Assembly: GCF_030159595.1 (NCBI RefSeq)
Contig: NZ_BSKJ01000008.1
Coordinates: 1 to 64,000 of the forward strand
Length of the DNA stretch: 64,000 nt
DNA from: Pseudomonas putida
GTDB taxonomy: Bacteria; Pseudomonadota; Gammaproteobacteria; Pseudomonadales; Pseudomonadaceae
Direction: 5' to 3'
Below, piece after piece: positions 1-8,768 of the stretch. The notes beneath the pieces are model-generated. The model did not search any database and was not told the DNA's origin. It worked only from the letters and a program-made list of their open reading frames with translations. Both the position numbers and the translations under genes were made by a program. Position 1 is the stretch's first letter. Each line of letters starts with the position of its first letter.

Positions 1-3000
1 GCGCTGACCTTCACGCTGAACGATGGCAAGACCACCATCACCGTGCCGGCCAACGGCACCGTGGGTACTACCACCGTGACTGCCCCGGACAACCCGTATG
101 TGGGTGCCAACGACCCGGTCGTGAAATCGATCGCTTCGGTCAGCGGCACCGATGTCGGCAAGTTCGAGCAACTGACCCTGGACAAGGCACCGGTGACCAC
201 CACCGTGACCGACGAACCAGGCTCGGGTACTCCGGGTACGGGCAACCAAGGCGACGTCACCACAGTCGGCATCACCGGCACTACTTCGCTGACCGAGGGC
301 GAAACCGGCCAGTACACGCTGACCTTGAGCAACGCGTCCAAGACCGAAGTCACCATCACCCTTAGCTACAGCGGTACCGCCAGGAACGGTGAGGACTTCA
401 ACGGCGTCACCACGGTCAAGATCCCGGCCAACAGCACAGGCACGACGTTCAACATCGCTACCATCGACGACAAACTGGTCGAGAGTACCGAGAACTTCAC
501 CGTGAAGATCGAGACCGCCACCGGCGGCAGCTTCGAAAACCTGCAGGTCGATAGCACCAAGTCGAGCGTGACTACTTCCATCCTCGACAATGACCACCTG
601 CCGGTTTCGCCTGGCAGCGCAGTGTTTGGCGTGGAAGACACCGACTATGTGTTTGCCTGGAGTGACTTCAAAGTCACCGATGCCGATGGCAACACTGGCC
701 TGTTCGTGACGATTACCTCGCTTCCGGCCGCCGGCAGCCTGCAGTTCTTCAACGGTACTGCGTGGGTGAATGTGACCGTCAATCAGGTGATCAGCCAGGC
801 TGATATCACTGCCCAGAACCTGAAGTTCGTCCCGGCCCTCAACCAGTCGGGTGCGGACAACTATGGTGGCAACGGCGTGGGCAACCAGCAGGCCGACTAC
901 GCACAGTTCAAGTTCAAGCCGAACGATGGCACCAACCTGGGCAGCGAAGTGACCATGAAGGTCGACATCAGCCCGGTTGCCGACAAACCGACCCTGAGTT
1001 TCGGCAGTGCTGATATCGGGTCCAAAGGCCTGACCAAGGAAGTCTGGAACACCCTCAAAGGTCTGGGTACTGGCGGTAATGGCATTACCGGTGAGGATCT
1101 GAAGACGGTCTTTGCCAACTCTGGCAATGCCAACTCCAGCAGCACCACTACCAACGTGCAGTCCGATGGCAGCGTCACCGCTGGCACTGGTTCGAAAACG
1201 TCGGGCCTGATTTACCTGGAAGCCGGCAAGACCTACACCTTCAGCGGTTCCGCTGACGACAGCTTCGTGGTCACCATCGGTGGCAAGACTGTGGTCACGG
1301 CCACCTGGGGCGCTGGTGGCCAGGTTTCGGGCACCTTCACCCCGAACACCAGCGGCTACTACCCGATCGAGGTCTACCATGCCAACCAGTCCGGTCCAGG
1401 CAGCTATGACCTGAACATCCAGGTAGGCTCGGGTGCTGCCACTGACCTGAGCAGCTCGAACGTCAAGATGTACCAGAACGTGACCGAGATGGCCAACGCT
1501 GGCCTGGGCGTGTCCGATCTGCACACCGTGAATGGCCAGAGCTACTACGATGGTTACAAACTCAACGAAGGGCCGGAAGGTGGCTCGGTGAAACTGGTCG
1601 GTATCTCTACCGCCCTGACCGACACCGACGGCTCGGAAACCCTGAACGTAACCCTGAGCGGTATTCCGAAAGGTACCGTGCTGAGCGATGGTGCTGGCCA
1701 TACCGTAACGGTAGGCAGTAGCCCGGTTGATGTGACGGGCTGGAAACTCAGCAGCCTGACACTGACTCCGCCGGCCTACTACAAAGGCTCGTTCGACATC
1801 ACTGTCACCTCGACAGCCACCGAAAGCCTGGGCGGCTCGGCCACCACTACCGGCAATATCCCGGTGACGGTGTATGCCGCAACCTACAAGGCCAGCGTGG
1901 GTACCTCGGGTAACGACACGATGACCGGCACCGAAGGCAACGACATCATCGTTGCTGACGTGGCGGGCCTGAACGTGGTCCAGGGCAAGAACTACAACAT
2001 CGCGTTCATGGTCGACAGCTCGGGCAGTATGAGCGACAAATCGATCGCCGACGCGAAGACGCAGTTGGCCTCGGTGTTCAATTCGCTCAAGGCCAGCCTG
2101 GGCTCCGACACCTCGGGTACCGTGAACATCTTCCTGGTCGACTTCGACACTCAGGTGAACAAGAACGTGGCGGTGAACCTTGCCGACCCGGATGCCCTGA
2201 GCAAGCTGCAGGCGGTATTGAACTCGATGGTGGGTGGCTACTACGGTGGTGGTACCAACTATGAAGACGCGTTTAAAACGACTTCAAACTTCTTCAACAG
2301 CACCATGGCCACCAGCAATAAAGGTGCGGAGAACCTGACGTACTTCATCACTGACGGTAAACCGACCTACTACCAGAGCGGGGAGAACACCAACCCTAGC
2401 CTGTGGAAGAATGGCAAGAACCTTGATGATGTAGTCAACGTCAACAACTACAAGATGGGCGACACTTTCAGTGCTTGGGCCGACTCGACTCACAAGGTCG
2501 AGATCAGCAGCAGCGGCGTAGTCAAAGTGATGACCTATTCAGTGAACCGCAAGGGTGAGTTGGAGCTTGACTCAACCAAGACGGTCGGCACCCTTCATGC
2601 GCAGGGGGATGGAACGTACGAGTTCTCCAGCCTGGACGGTACTGGCTACGCTGATTACTCCAACTACTACTATTCGGCAGCAGGTTCCACAGCAAGCTTT
2701 ACTGTGTTGGGGGACAAAGATACGGGCTTGAGCAAGGTGCAAGCCATCGGCCTGAACAGTGATGTCACGCTGAGCGACCTGAAGCCGTACGACAGCGCCG
2801 GCAAGCCGCAGACCAACATCGACCCGTCCGACCTGGCGAAGGCGATTCTTGGCCACACCGAAGCAACGGTGCCAGGTGCCGACACCGTCGACGGTGGCAA
2901 CGGCAACGACATCATCTTCGGCGACTTGATCACCCTCAACGGTGTTGTCAGCGAGGGTTACCAGGCCCTGCAGACTTACGTCGCGCAGAAGAGTGGTGTC

Positions 3001-3573
3001 GAGGTCAGCTCCGTTACCACCAGCAATGTCCACCAGTACATCACCGAGCACTACACCGAGTTCGATATCTCCGGTGCCAAAGACGGCAACGACATTCTGT
3101 CGGGCGGCAATGGCAACGACATCCTCTTCGGTCAGGGTGGTAACGACACGCTCGATGGCGGCAAAGGTAATGACATCCTGCTGGGCGGTACCGGCAATGA
3201 CACCCTGATCGGTGGCCAAGGCAACGATATCCTGATCGGTGGCAGCGGTGCTGACACCTTCGTGTGGAAGGCGGGTGACATCGGCAACGACGTGATCAAG
3301 GACTTCAAGGTGGCCGAGGGTGACCGTATCGACCTGAAGGACCTGCTCCAGGGCGAGAAGGGCAGCACCATCGACAACTACCTGAAGCTCACCACGGTGG
3401 AAGGCACGACCACGCTGCAAGTCAGCAGCGAAGGCAAGCTGAACGCCGAAGGTGGAATCGCCAACGCCGACGTGACCATCAAGCTGGAAGGGGTGAACTG
3501 GTCCAACACCACGATCAACTCGTTGATCAGCGGTGCCGACCCAACCATCATCATCCACAACAAGGACAACTGA
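1..3573 (+). CDS. lapA: LapA-type giant surface adhesin, C-terminal part (5' end outside window)
   Basis: The reading frame is open from base 1, so this is the 3' end of a longer gene. Such proteins are exported by a type I system and anchor biofilm cells to surfaces. In the visible 1190 residues there is a Calx-beta-like repeat near bases 270-580, a tandem of cadherin/T1SS-like repeats, and a von Willebrand A domain with an intact MIDAS motif DSSGSMS at 2014-2034. An isolated GTEGNDIIV block lies near 1925 and glycine-rich RTX calcium repeats (GGNGNDIIFGD, GGKGNDILLGG and others) at about 2887-2932 and 3082-3264. The last 100 residues fit a type I secretion target. In P. putida the protein is 8682 residues in strain KT2440 and is retained or released through LapG/LapD; those parts lie outside the window. 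Confidence 0.9.
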   Translation, partial: ALTFTLNDGKTTITVPANGTVGTTTVTAPDNPYVGANDPVVKSIASVSGTDVGKFEQLTLDKAPVTTTVTDEPGSGTPGTGNQGDVTTVGITGTTSLTEGETGQYTLTLSNASKTEVTITLSYSGTARNGEDFNGVTTVKIPANSTGTTFNIATIDDKLVESTENFTVKIETATGGSFENLQVDSTKSSVTTSILDNDHLPVSPGSAVFGVEDTDYVFAWSDFKVTDADGNTGLFVTITSLPAAGSLQFFNGTAWVNVTVNQVISQADITAQNLKFVPALNQSGADNYGGNGVGNQQADYAQFKFKPNDGTNLGSEVTMKVDISPVADKPTLSFGSADIGSKGLTKEVWNTLKGLGTGGNGITGEDLKTVFANSGNANSSSTTTNVQSDGSVTAGTGSKTSGLIYLEAGKTYTFSGSADDSFVVTIGGKTVVTATWGAGGQVSGTFTPNTSGYYPIEVYHANQSGPGSYDLNIQVGSGAATDLSSSNVKMYQNVTEMANAGLGVSDLHTVNGQSYYDGYKLNEGPEGGSVKLVGISTALTDTDGSETLNVTLSGIPKGTVLSDGAGHTVTVGSSPVDVTGWKLSSLTLTPPAYYKGSFDITVTSTATESLGGSATTTGNIPVTVYAATYKASVGTSGNDTMTGTEGNDIIVADVAGLNVVQGKNYNIAFMVDSSGSMSDKSIADAKTQLASVFNSLKASLGSDTSGTVNIFLVDFDTQVNKNVAVNLADPDALSKLQAVLNSMVGGYYGGGTNYEDAFKTTSNFFNSTMATSNKGAENLTYFITDGKPTYYQSGENTNPSLWKNGKNLDDVVNVNNYKMGDTFSAWADSTHKVEISSSGVVKVMTYSVNRKGELELDSTKTVGTLHAQGDGTYEFSSLDGTGYADYSNYYYSAAGSTASFTVLGDKDTGLSKVQAIGLNSDVTLSDLKPYDSAGKPQTNIDPSDLAKAILGHTEATVPGADTVDGGNGNDIIFGDLITLNGVVSEGYQALQTYVAQKSGVEVSSVTTSNVHQYITEHYTEFDISGAKDGNDILSGGNGNDILFGQGGNDTLDGGKGNDILLGGTGNDTLIGGQGNDILIGGSGADTFVWKAGDIGNDVIKDFKVAEGDRIDLKDLLQGEKGSTIDNYLKLTTVEGTTTLQVSSEGKLNAEGGIANADVTIKLEGVNWSNTTINSLISGADPTIIIHNKDN

Positions 3574-3580
3574 CAGACCA

Positions 3581-3610
3581 CCGGGGCCGCCTAGCGGCCC
3601 CGGCTCTTTC
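3581..3610 (+). terminator. Rho-independent terminator of lapA
   Basis: Ten-base perfect stem CCGGGGCCGC / GCGGCCCCGG with a CTA loop (3581-3603), followed by ctctttc. It starts eight bases after the lapA stop codon. Confidence 0.8.
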
Positions 3611-3700
3611 CTGCCATCCGCCAACAGCGCATACTCTTGCGCCGGGCCTGCGCGCCCGGCGATCTTTGCCTATGCTGCTGTCTACCAACAAGGATTCAAC

Positions 3701-4060
3701 GTGACGAGGGACACCGCCATGTTCTACGTGCAACGCGACGCCGCCGGCCAGTTGCAGCGGGTAGAAGCAGCCGCTTTTGACCAGTTCACCGAAATGCTCC
3801 CCTCTGACCACGCCGAGATTCAGGAGTGGTTTGCCGACGACGTTGTCGAGAACAGCCTCAACCAGCTCAAGCAAAGCGACCTGGACATGATCCGCGTGCT
3901 TGAGGACCTGATCGATGTGCTGACCGCCAAGGGCGTATTCAAGATCACAGACCTGCCCCCAGGCGCCCAGGCCAAGCTGCTCAACCGCTCCACGGCGCGC
4001 AAGGCGCTCAGCAGCCTGAACAACCTCATCGATGAAGAAGAGCAGGGCGGGCTGATCTGA
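3701..4060 (+). CDS. Small conserved Pseudomonas protein of unknown function
   Basis: Acidic, mostly helical protein of about 113-119 residues, no signal peptide or membrane segment. Two starts are possible. GTG at 3701 has AGGA six bases upstream; ATG at 3719 has GAGGG eight bases upstream and gives MFYVQRDAAG. Homologues in pseudomonads are often labelled 'tryptophan synthase subunit beta', but the sequence has no PLP-enzyme motif and is far too short, so that label should not be trusted. It stands alone between lapA and the dioxygenase operon. The function is not known to me. Confidence 0.7.
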   Translation: MTRDTAMFYVQRDAAGQLQRVEAAAFDQFTEMLPSDHAEIQEWFADDVVENSLNQLKQSDLDMIRVLEDLIDVLTAKGVFKITDLPPGAQAKLLNRSTARKALSSLNNLIDEEEQGGLI

Positions 4061-4084
4061 TCGCTGGCCGCCCCGCCCCCAGTG

Positions 4085-4206
4085 CTATGGTTATGCGTTA
4101 AAGATATTTAAAGTATTTCTCTTATGACTTTATAGTCACTTCCACTGCGTACACGTCGACCAATCGATGCGCCGCACGACTTGAACCCACACGGGAAAAC
4201 CCCGTG
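4085..4206 (+). promoter_or_regulatory. AT-rich promoter region and leader hairpin before dioxygenase operon
   Basis: Bases 4085-4135 are strikingly AT-rich for this genome (runs such as ttaaagatatttaaag). A hairpin CACGGG-aaaac-CCCGTG lies at 4190-4206 in the likely leader. Sulfur-starvation promoters of pseudomonads often have such tracts upstream, but no specific CysB site can be assigned by eye. Confidence 0.35.
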
Positions 4207-4258
4207 CGTTTCTGATCGTTGCGCGCCATTGAAGTCGCGCACTGCGTGGGAGTGAAAA

Positions 4259-5158
4259 ATGTCAGCCGCCTTGAACGCCTTGTCGACCATCGACAGCGCC
4301 CAGCCGCAAGTTTTCGAGATCCGCCCCTTCTCGGGTGCCGTCGGCGCCGAGATCATAGGCCTGGACCTGGCCAAGCCGGTCAGCGCCGAGGATTTCACCC
4401 GTATCCATCGCGCCCACCTCGACCACCATGTGCTGGTGTTCCGCGACCAGCGGATCAGCCCGGAACAGCAGATCGCCTTCAGCCGCCGCTTCGGTGAGTT
4501 ACAGATCCATGTGCTCAAGCAGTTCCTGCTGACAGGCCACCCCGAGATCCTGATCGTTTCCAACATCATCGAAAACGGCCAGAACATCGGCCTGGGTGAT
4601 GCCGGAAAATTCTGGCACTCGGACCTGTCGTACAAAGAGCTGCCAAGCCTCGGCTCCATGCTGCATGCCCAGGAACTGCCCAGTGAAGGCGGTGACACCC
4701 TGTTCGCCGACATGCACAAAGCCTGGGACGGCGTACCCGACGCCCTGCGTAAAGTGGTCGAGGGCCGCAGCGCCGCTCACTCCTACACCGCCCGTTACGC
4801 CGAGACCAAATTCGAAGGCAACTGGCGCCCGACCCTGACTGCCGAACAATTGGCGCAGGTAAAGGAAGTCATCCACCCGGTGGTGCGCACCCACCCGGAA
4901 AACGGCCGCAAGGCGCTGTTTGTCAGTGAAGGCTTCACCACCCGCATCGTTGGCCTGCCAGACGATGAAAGCCGCGACGTGCTGCAGCAGCTGTATGCCA
5001 TTAGCGTGCTGGAGCAGAACATTTACCGCCACCAGTGGCAGCCCCATGACCTGGTGTTCTGGGACAACCGCTCGCTGATCCACCTGGCCACCGGCTGCCC
5101 CGCGCAGCTGCGGCGCAAGCTGTACCGCACCACCATCCAGGGCGATGCCCCGTTCTGA
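4259..5158 (+). CDS. TauD/TfdA-family Fe(II)/2-oxoglutarate dioxygenase
   Basis: 299 residues, usual length for the family. The facial triad is H120-x-D122 (in FWHSDLSY) and H275, and R290 lies 15 residues after H275 as the 2-oxoglutarate-binding arginine does in TauD. Enzymes of this family oxidise sulfonates, sulfate esters or aryloxy acids, releasing sulfite, sulfate or a phenol. The gene is followed after 17 bases by a substrate-binding protein, ATPase and permease, so it probably acts in the cytoplasm on what that importer brings in. Organosulfur is the likeliest substrate class, but this is inference: the active site does not identify it. It is clearly distinct from the AtsK-like enzyme at 42360-43265. 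Confidence 0.85.
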   Translation: MSAALNALSTIDSAQPQVFEIRPFSGAVGAEIIGLDLAKPVSAEDFTRIHRAHLDHHVLVFRDQRISPEQQIAFSRRFGELQIHVLKQFLLTGHPEILIVSNIIENGQNIGLGDAGKFWHSDLSYKELPSLGSMLHAQELPSEGGDTLFADMHKAWDGVPDALRKVVEGRSAAHSYTARYAETKFEGNWRPTLTAEQLAQVKEVIHPVVRTHPENGRKALFVSEGFTTRIVGLPDDESRDVLQQLYAISVLEQNIYRHQWQPHDLVFWDNRSLIHLATGCPAQLRRKLYRTTIQGDAPF

Positions 5159-5175
5159 CGACTGAGGAAACCATC

Positions 5176-6195
5176 ATGCGCAAATCCATCAGCCGCCTGG
5201 CGGCAAGCATCGGCCTGGGCGCAAGCCTGGTCGTCGGCAGCCTGGCTGCCCCCGCCGTGGCTCAGGCCGAAGGCAAGATCCGTATCGCTGAGCAGTTCGG
5301 CATCGTCTACCTGCTGCTGAACGTGGTGCGTGACCAGCACCTGATCGAGAAGCACGGCAAGGAGCAGGGCATCGACATCGACGTCGACTGGGCCCAGCTG
5401 TCGGGTGGTTCGGCCATCAACGATGCACTGCTGTCCGGTTCGGTGGACATTGCCGGTGCCGGCGTCGGCCCGCTGTTGACGGTCTGGGACCGCACCAAAG
5501 GCAGGCAGAACGTGAAGGCCGTGGCCTCGCTGGGTAACTTCCCGTATTACCTGGTCAGCAGCAATCCCAACGTGAAGACCATCGCCGACATCTCCGACAA
5601 AGACCGTATTGCCGTACCGGCGGTAGGCGTTTCGGTGCAGTCGCGTTTCCTGCAGTACGCCGCCGCCCAGCAGTGGGGCGACAAGGAATACAACCGCCTG
5701 GACAAATACACCCTCGCCGTACCGCACCCGGATGCCACCGCTGCGCTGCTGGCCGGCGGCACCGAGCTGAACGGGCATTTCTCCAACCCGCCGTTCCAGG
5801 ACCAGGTGCTGGCCAACAAGGATGTACATGTAGTGCTCAACAGCTATGACCTGCTCGGCCCCAACTCGCCGACCTTGCTGTTTGCCACCGAGAAGTTTCG
5901 CAAGGACAACCCTAAAACCTACAAGGCCTTCGTAGACGCCCTGGCCGAAGCTGCAGACTTCGCCCAGAAAGACAAGGCGGCTGCCGCTGATACCTATATC
6001 CGCGTAACCAAGGCCAAGATCGACCGCGACGCGCTGATCAAGCTGATCGACAACCCACAGTACGAATTCACCGTTACGCCCAAGAACACCTACAAACTGG
6101 CCGATTTTCTCTATCGGGTAGGTGCCATCAAGCACAAGCCGGAATCGTGGAAGGACTACTTCTTCCAGGATGAACGCCCGCTGCAGGGGAGCTGA
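5176..6195 (+). CDS. ABC transporter periplasmic substrate-binding protein (SsuA/TauA/NMT1-like)
   Basis: 339 residues with a clear Sec signal peptide (MRKSISRLAAS, hydrophobic core, cleavage after AVAQA around residue 32). The mature part begins KIRIAEQFGIVYLLLNV and has the aliphatic-sulfonate/nitrate/thiamine-precursor binding fold signature 'DVDWAQLSGGSAINDALLSGSVDIAGAG'-like (shown here in parts only). A GAGG-type site sits ahead of the ATG (actgaggaaaccatcATG). It is the second gene of a four-gene operon and should deliver the substrate to the permease at 7080. Specificity is not readable; the dioxygenase neighbour suggests a sulfonate or sulfate ester. Confidence 0.85.
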   Translation: MRKSISRLAASIGLGASLVVGSLAAPAVAQAEGKIRIAEQFGIVYLLLNVVRDQHLIEKHGKEQGIDIDVDWAQLSGGSAINDALLSGSVDIAGAGVGPLLTVWDRTKGRQNVKAVASLGNFPYYLVSSNPNVKTIADISDKDRIAVPAVGVSVQSRFLQYAAAQQWGDKEYNRLDKYTLAVPHPDATAALLAGGTELNGHFSNPPFQDQVLANKDVHVVLNSYDLLGPNSPTLLFATEKFRKDNPKTYKAFVDALAEAADFAQKDKAAAADTYIRVTKAKIDRDALIKLIDNPQYEFTVTPKNTYKLADFLYRVGAIKHKPESWKDYFFQDERPLQGS

Positions 6196-6201
6196 CCGAT
6201 C

Positions 6202-7065
6202 ATGACCGCCCCATTGCCAGGCCACACGGCCAGCAACCTGAGCCGAGTCGCAACGCCGCCTTTGCTCAAGGTGGATAACCTCAGCCTCGAATACCGCACC
6301 GCGCAACGCGTGGTGCGGGCCACTCACCAGGTCAGCTTCGAAGTCGACCGCGCTGATCGTTTTGTACTGCTCGGCCCCTCCGGTTGTGGCAAGTCCACCT
6401 TGCTCAAAGCCGTAGCCGGTTTCATCCAGCCGCAAGAAGGGCAGATTCTGCTGCAGGGGCAGGCAGTCCGAGGCCCGGGCCCCGACCGCATCGTGGTGTT
6501 CCAGGAGTTCGACCAGCTGCCGCCGTGGAAAACGGTGAAGCAGAACGTCATGTTTCCGCTGTTGGTGTCTGGCCGGCTCAAGCGCGCGGAGGCGGAGGAA
6601 CGGGCGCTGCATTATCTGGAAAAGGTCGGTCTGGCCGCCTTTGCCGATGCCTATCCGCACACACTGTCGGGTGGTATGAAGGCGCGTGTGGCGATTGCCC
6701 GGGCCTTGGCCACCCAGCCCAAGATCCTGTTGATGGATGAGCCGTTTGCGGCTCTGGATGCGTTGACCCGGCGCAAGATGCAGGAAGAGCTGTTGCTGCT
6801 GTGGGAGGAAGTGCGGTTCACCCTGCTGTTCGTCACCCACTCCATCGAAGAAGCGCTGGTGGTTGGCAACCGTATCTTGCTGTTGTCGCCGCACCCGGGG
6901 CGGGTGCGTGCCGAAGTGCACAGCCACCAGTACAACCTGGGCAGCCTGGGAGGTAGCGACTTCCAGGCCAGTGCCCGGCGTATCCACCGTTTGCTGTTCG
7001 ACGAGGTGGATCCCCCGGAGCAGGCTGGCGACCTTGGCTTCAACGATATCCGCATCGCTTACTGA
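6202..7065 (+). CDS. ABC transporter ATP-binding protein (SsuB/TauB-like)
   Basis: 287 residues. Walker A GPSGCGKST at 58-66, Q-loop Q101, signature LSGGM at 155-159, Walker B ILLMDE at 175-180 and switch histidine H213 are all present, so it should be an active ATPase. The FQEFDQLPPWKTV segment after the Q-loop is typical of the nitrate/sulfonate/taurine importers. GGGGAGC lies upstream of the ATG and the gene starts six bases after the binding-protein stop, so the two are co-translated. Confidence 0.9.
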   Translation: MTAPLPGHTASNLSRVATPPLLKVDNLSLEYRTAQRVVRATHQVSFEVDRADRFVLLGPSGCGKSTLLKAVAGFIQPQEGQILLQGQAVRGPGPDRIVVFQEFDQLPPWKTVKQNVMFPLLVSGRLKRAEAEERALHYLEKVGLAAFADAYPHTLSGGMKARVAIARALATQPKILLMDEPFAALDALTRRKMQEELLLLWEEVRFTLLFVTHSIEEALVVGNRILLLSPHPGRVRAEVHSHQYNLGSLGGSDFQASARRIHRLLFDEVDPPEQAGDLGFNDIRIAY

Positions 7066-7079
7066 AAGGAGCTTCAGCC

Positions 7080-7943
7080 ATGACCACTACACCTGTACGC
7101 CAGGAATACGAGGTGCAGCTGGAGCCCCTGCTCAGTGTGCCTGTAGAACGCCAACTCCCCTTGGCCCAGCGCCTGTGGCAGCAAGGTTGGTTGCGCAAGG
7201 CGGTTATCCTGCTGATGATCGCTGTGCTATGGGAGGCCGTTGCTCGCTATCAGGACAATGACCTGCTGCTGCCAAGCTTCCTGCAAACCGCCGCAGCCCT
7301 GTGGGACGGGCTGATTACGGGTGAATTGCCGGCCAAGGTCGGGGTTTCGCTGGTGATACTGCTCAAGGGCTATGTGCTGGGCATCGTCCTGGCTTTTGGC
7401 CTGACCAGTCTGGCGGTTTCGACCCAGCTGGGCCGTGACCTGCTGGGTACGCTGACTTCGATGTTCAACCCATTACCGGCCATTGCGCTGTTGCCGCTGG
7501 CCTTGCTGTGGTTCGGGCTGGGTGACAACAGCCTGATCTTCGTGCTGGTGCATTCGGTGCTGTGGGCGTTGGCGCTCAATACCTACGCCGGCTTCCTTGG
7601 CGTGTCGGAAACGCTGCGCATGGCTGGCCGCAACTATGGCCTGAAAGGGCTGCGGCTGGTGTTGCACATCCTGGTGCCGGCGGCCTTGCCATCGATTCTG
7701 TCGGGGCTGAAGATCGGCTGGGCGTTTGCCTGGCGCACCCTGATCGCTGCCGAACTGGTGTTTGGTGCCAGCAGCGGCAAAGGCGGGCTGGGCTGGTACA
7801 TCTTCCAGAACCGTAACGAGCTGTATACCGACAAGGTGTTTGCCGGGTTGGCGGTGGTGATCCTGATCGGTTTGCTGGTGGAAGGGCTGGTGTTCAACAC
7901 CCTGGAGCGGCTGACCGTGCGGCGCTGGGGGATGCAGCGCTAG
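7080..7943 (+). CDS. ABC transporter permease (SsuC/TauC-like)
   Basis: 287 residues with about six hydrophobic segments and the BPD_transp_1 EAA-type loop around residues 180-200 (NYGLKGLRLVLHILVPAALP). A strong AAAGGAG site precedes the ATG. It is the last gene of the dioxygenase-importer operon and ends just before a strong hairpin. The permease would pair with the ATPase at 6202 as a homodimer in the inner membrane. Confidence 0.88.
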   Translation: MTTTPVRQEYEVQLEPLLSVPVERQLPLAQRLWQQGWLRKAVILLMIAVLWEAVARYQDNDLLLPSFLQTAAALWDGLITGELPAKVGVSLVILLKGYVLGIVLAFGLTSLAVSTQLGRDLLGTLTSMFNPLPAIALLPLALLWFGLGDNSLIFVLVHSVLWALALNTYAGFLGVSETLRMAGRNYGLKGLRLVLHILVPAALPSILSGLKIGWAFAWRTLIAAELVFGASSGKGGLGWYIFQNRNELYTDKVFAGLAVVILIGLLVEGLVFNTLERLTVRRWGMQR

Positions 7944-7951
7944 ATCGTAAG

Positions 7952-8000
7952 CCTGTCCCGGCCTCTTCGCGGGGCTTGCCCGCGAAGAGGCCGGGACAGG
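7952..8000. terminator. Perfect 22-bp inverted repeat, REP-type bidirectional terminator
   Basis: Arms 7952-7973 and 7979-8000 are perfectly complementary with loop gcttg. The arms contain the REP core cctcttcgcggg. It lies between the convergent permease and regulator genes, nine bases after one stop and three before the other, so it probably ends both transcripts. Confidence 0.8.
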
Positions 8001-8003
8001 TTA

Positions 8004-8561
8004 TCAACCAAGGTACTGAGCCGCCGCATTGCTCAAAATCTTGCCAATCTCTTCGCGCAACCCCGCCGGCTGCTCCACCACAACCCCATCCCCATGGCTC
8101 AAAAGCCACCAGCGCAACGGCCAGCCATCGCTCACAGTGGCCCGTAACCGGTGCCCATGCTCCAGCGCTGTCAACTGCATGTCGCTACTCAAAGGCGCAT
8201 CCCGCAGCTGCCGTGCCAACGCATCGCTGATCCGCGCCACAAGCTCCACACCCTCACCTTGCGCCGGTTGCAACGCATCCCCCCGCAGATGCGTCAGCAA
8301 ATCGAAATTGCCGCGCAACTCGCCCACCGCACTCGCCGACCAGTGCCAGCCGAACGGGATGCTCTTGTCGTTGCGTTCCAGCGGAAATATCAGCGAGAGC
8401 TCGTTGAGGTCACGCTCGACAGTACGTTTGCTGACCGTGAAGCCCACGTCACGCAGGCGCCACACCAACTCGGCGCTGGTTATGCCTGGGGAGCGGCTGG
8501 GCAGCTGGCGCAGCAGTGCCCACTGTCGGCTGAGGGTGGCGCGGGTGGTGGCGAACGGCAA
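8004..8561 (-). CDS. YafY/WYL-family HTH regulator lacking the WYL domain
   Basis: The N-terminal third is a winged HTH (LSRQWALLRQLPSRSPGITSxELxxxLxxxGFTVSKRTVERDLNEL), normally followed by a WYL ligand-sensing domain and a WCX extension. Here the sequence passes from PFGWHW within about 15 residues into what looks like the WCX part (ending WPLRWWLLSHGDGVVVEQP). The family is usually around 300 residues or more; this one is about 185. A TTG start at 8561 gives LPFATTRATLSRQW, matching the place where relatives begin; a GTG at 8630 is an alternative but adds an unlikely leader. The reading frame is intact, so it may still bind DNA but could have lost ligand control. Confidence 0.65.
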   Translation of the reverse strand: MPFATTRATLSRQWALLRQLPSRSPGITSAELVWRLRDVGFTVSKRTVERDLNELSLIFPLERNDKSIPFGWHWSASAVGELRGNFDLLTHLRGDALQPAQGEGVELVARISDALARQLRDAPLSSDMQLTALEHGHRLRATVSDGWPLRWWLLSHGDGVVVEQPAGLREEIGKILSNAAAQYLG

Positions 8562-8696
8562 AAGATAACGTCCTTGTCTAGGCTTGCCGCAATAGGATGG
8601 CGGCACGCGAGGGGCATGGCAATTGGCCACAGCCTGCTCAGATCAAGGAAGTCGCATTTGGTTGCCTGGTACCGAATCGTTCGCGACAGGTTTTGA

Positions 8697-8708
8697 CGTG
8701 ACGTCACG
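8697..8708. promoter_or_regulatory. Perfect 12-bp palindrome, candidate operator
   Basis: CGTGACGTCACG lies between the divergent HTH regulator and the Sel1-repeat gene, 60 bases before the latter's ATG. It could be the site of the adjacent regulator; this is a guess from position and symmetry. Confidence 0.35.
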
Positions 8709-8768
8709 CAGAATCACGCCTCATCGCAGCCGAAGGTTGGGGCTGTGCGTCGTTCAATGAGGATGAAC

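Noticed and set aside
2572..3624. 350-residue open frame opposite lapA
   Set aside because: Valine/aspartate-rich translation of the repetitive RTX region on the wrong strand; no recognisable domain.
5023..6987. 654-residue frame opposite the ABC importer genes
   Set aside because: The sense strand carries intact signal peptide and Walker motifs; the antisense frame is a high-GC artefact.
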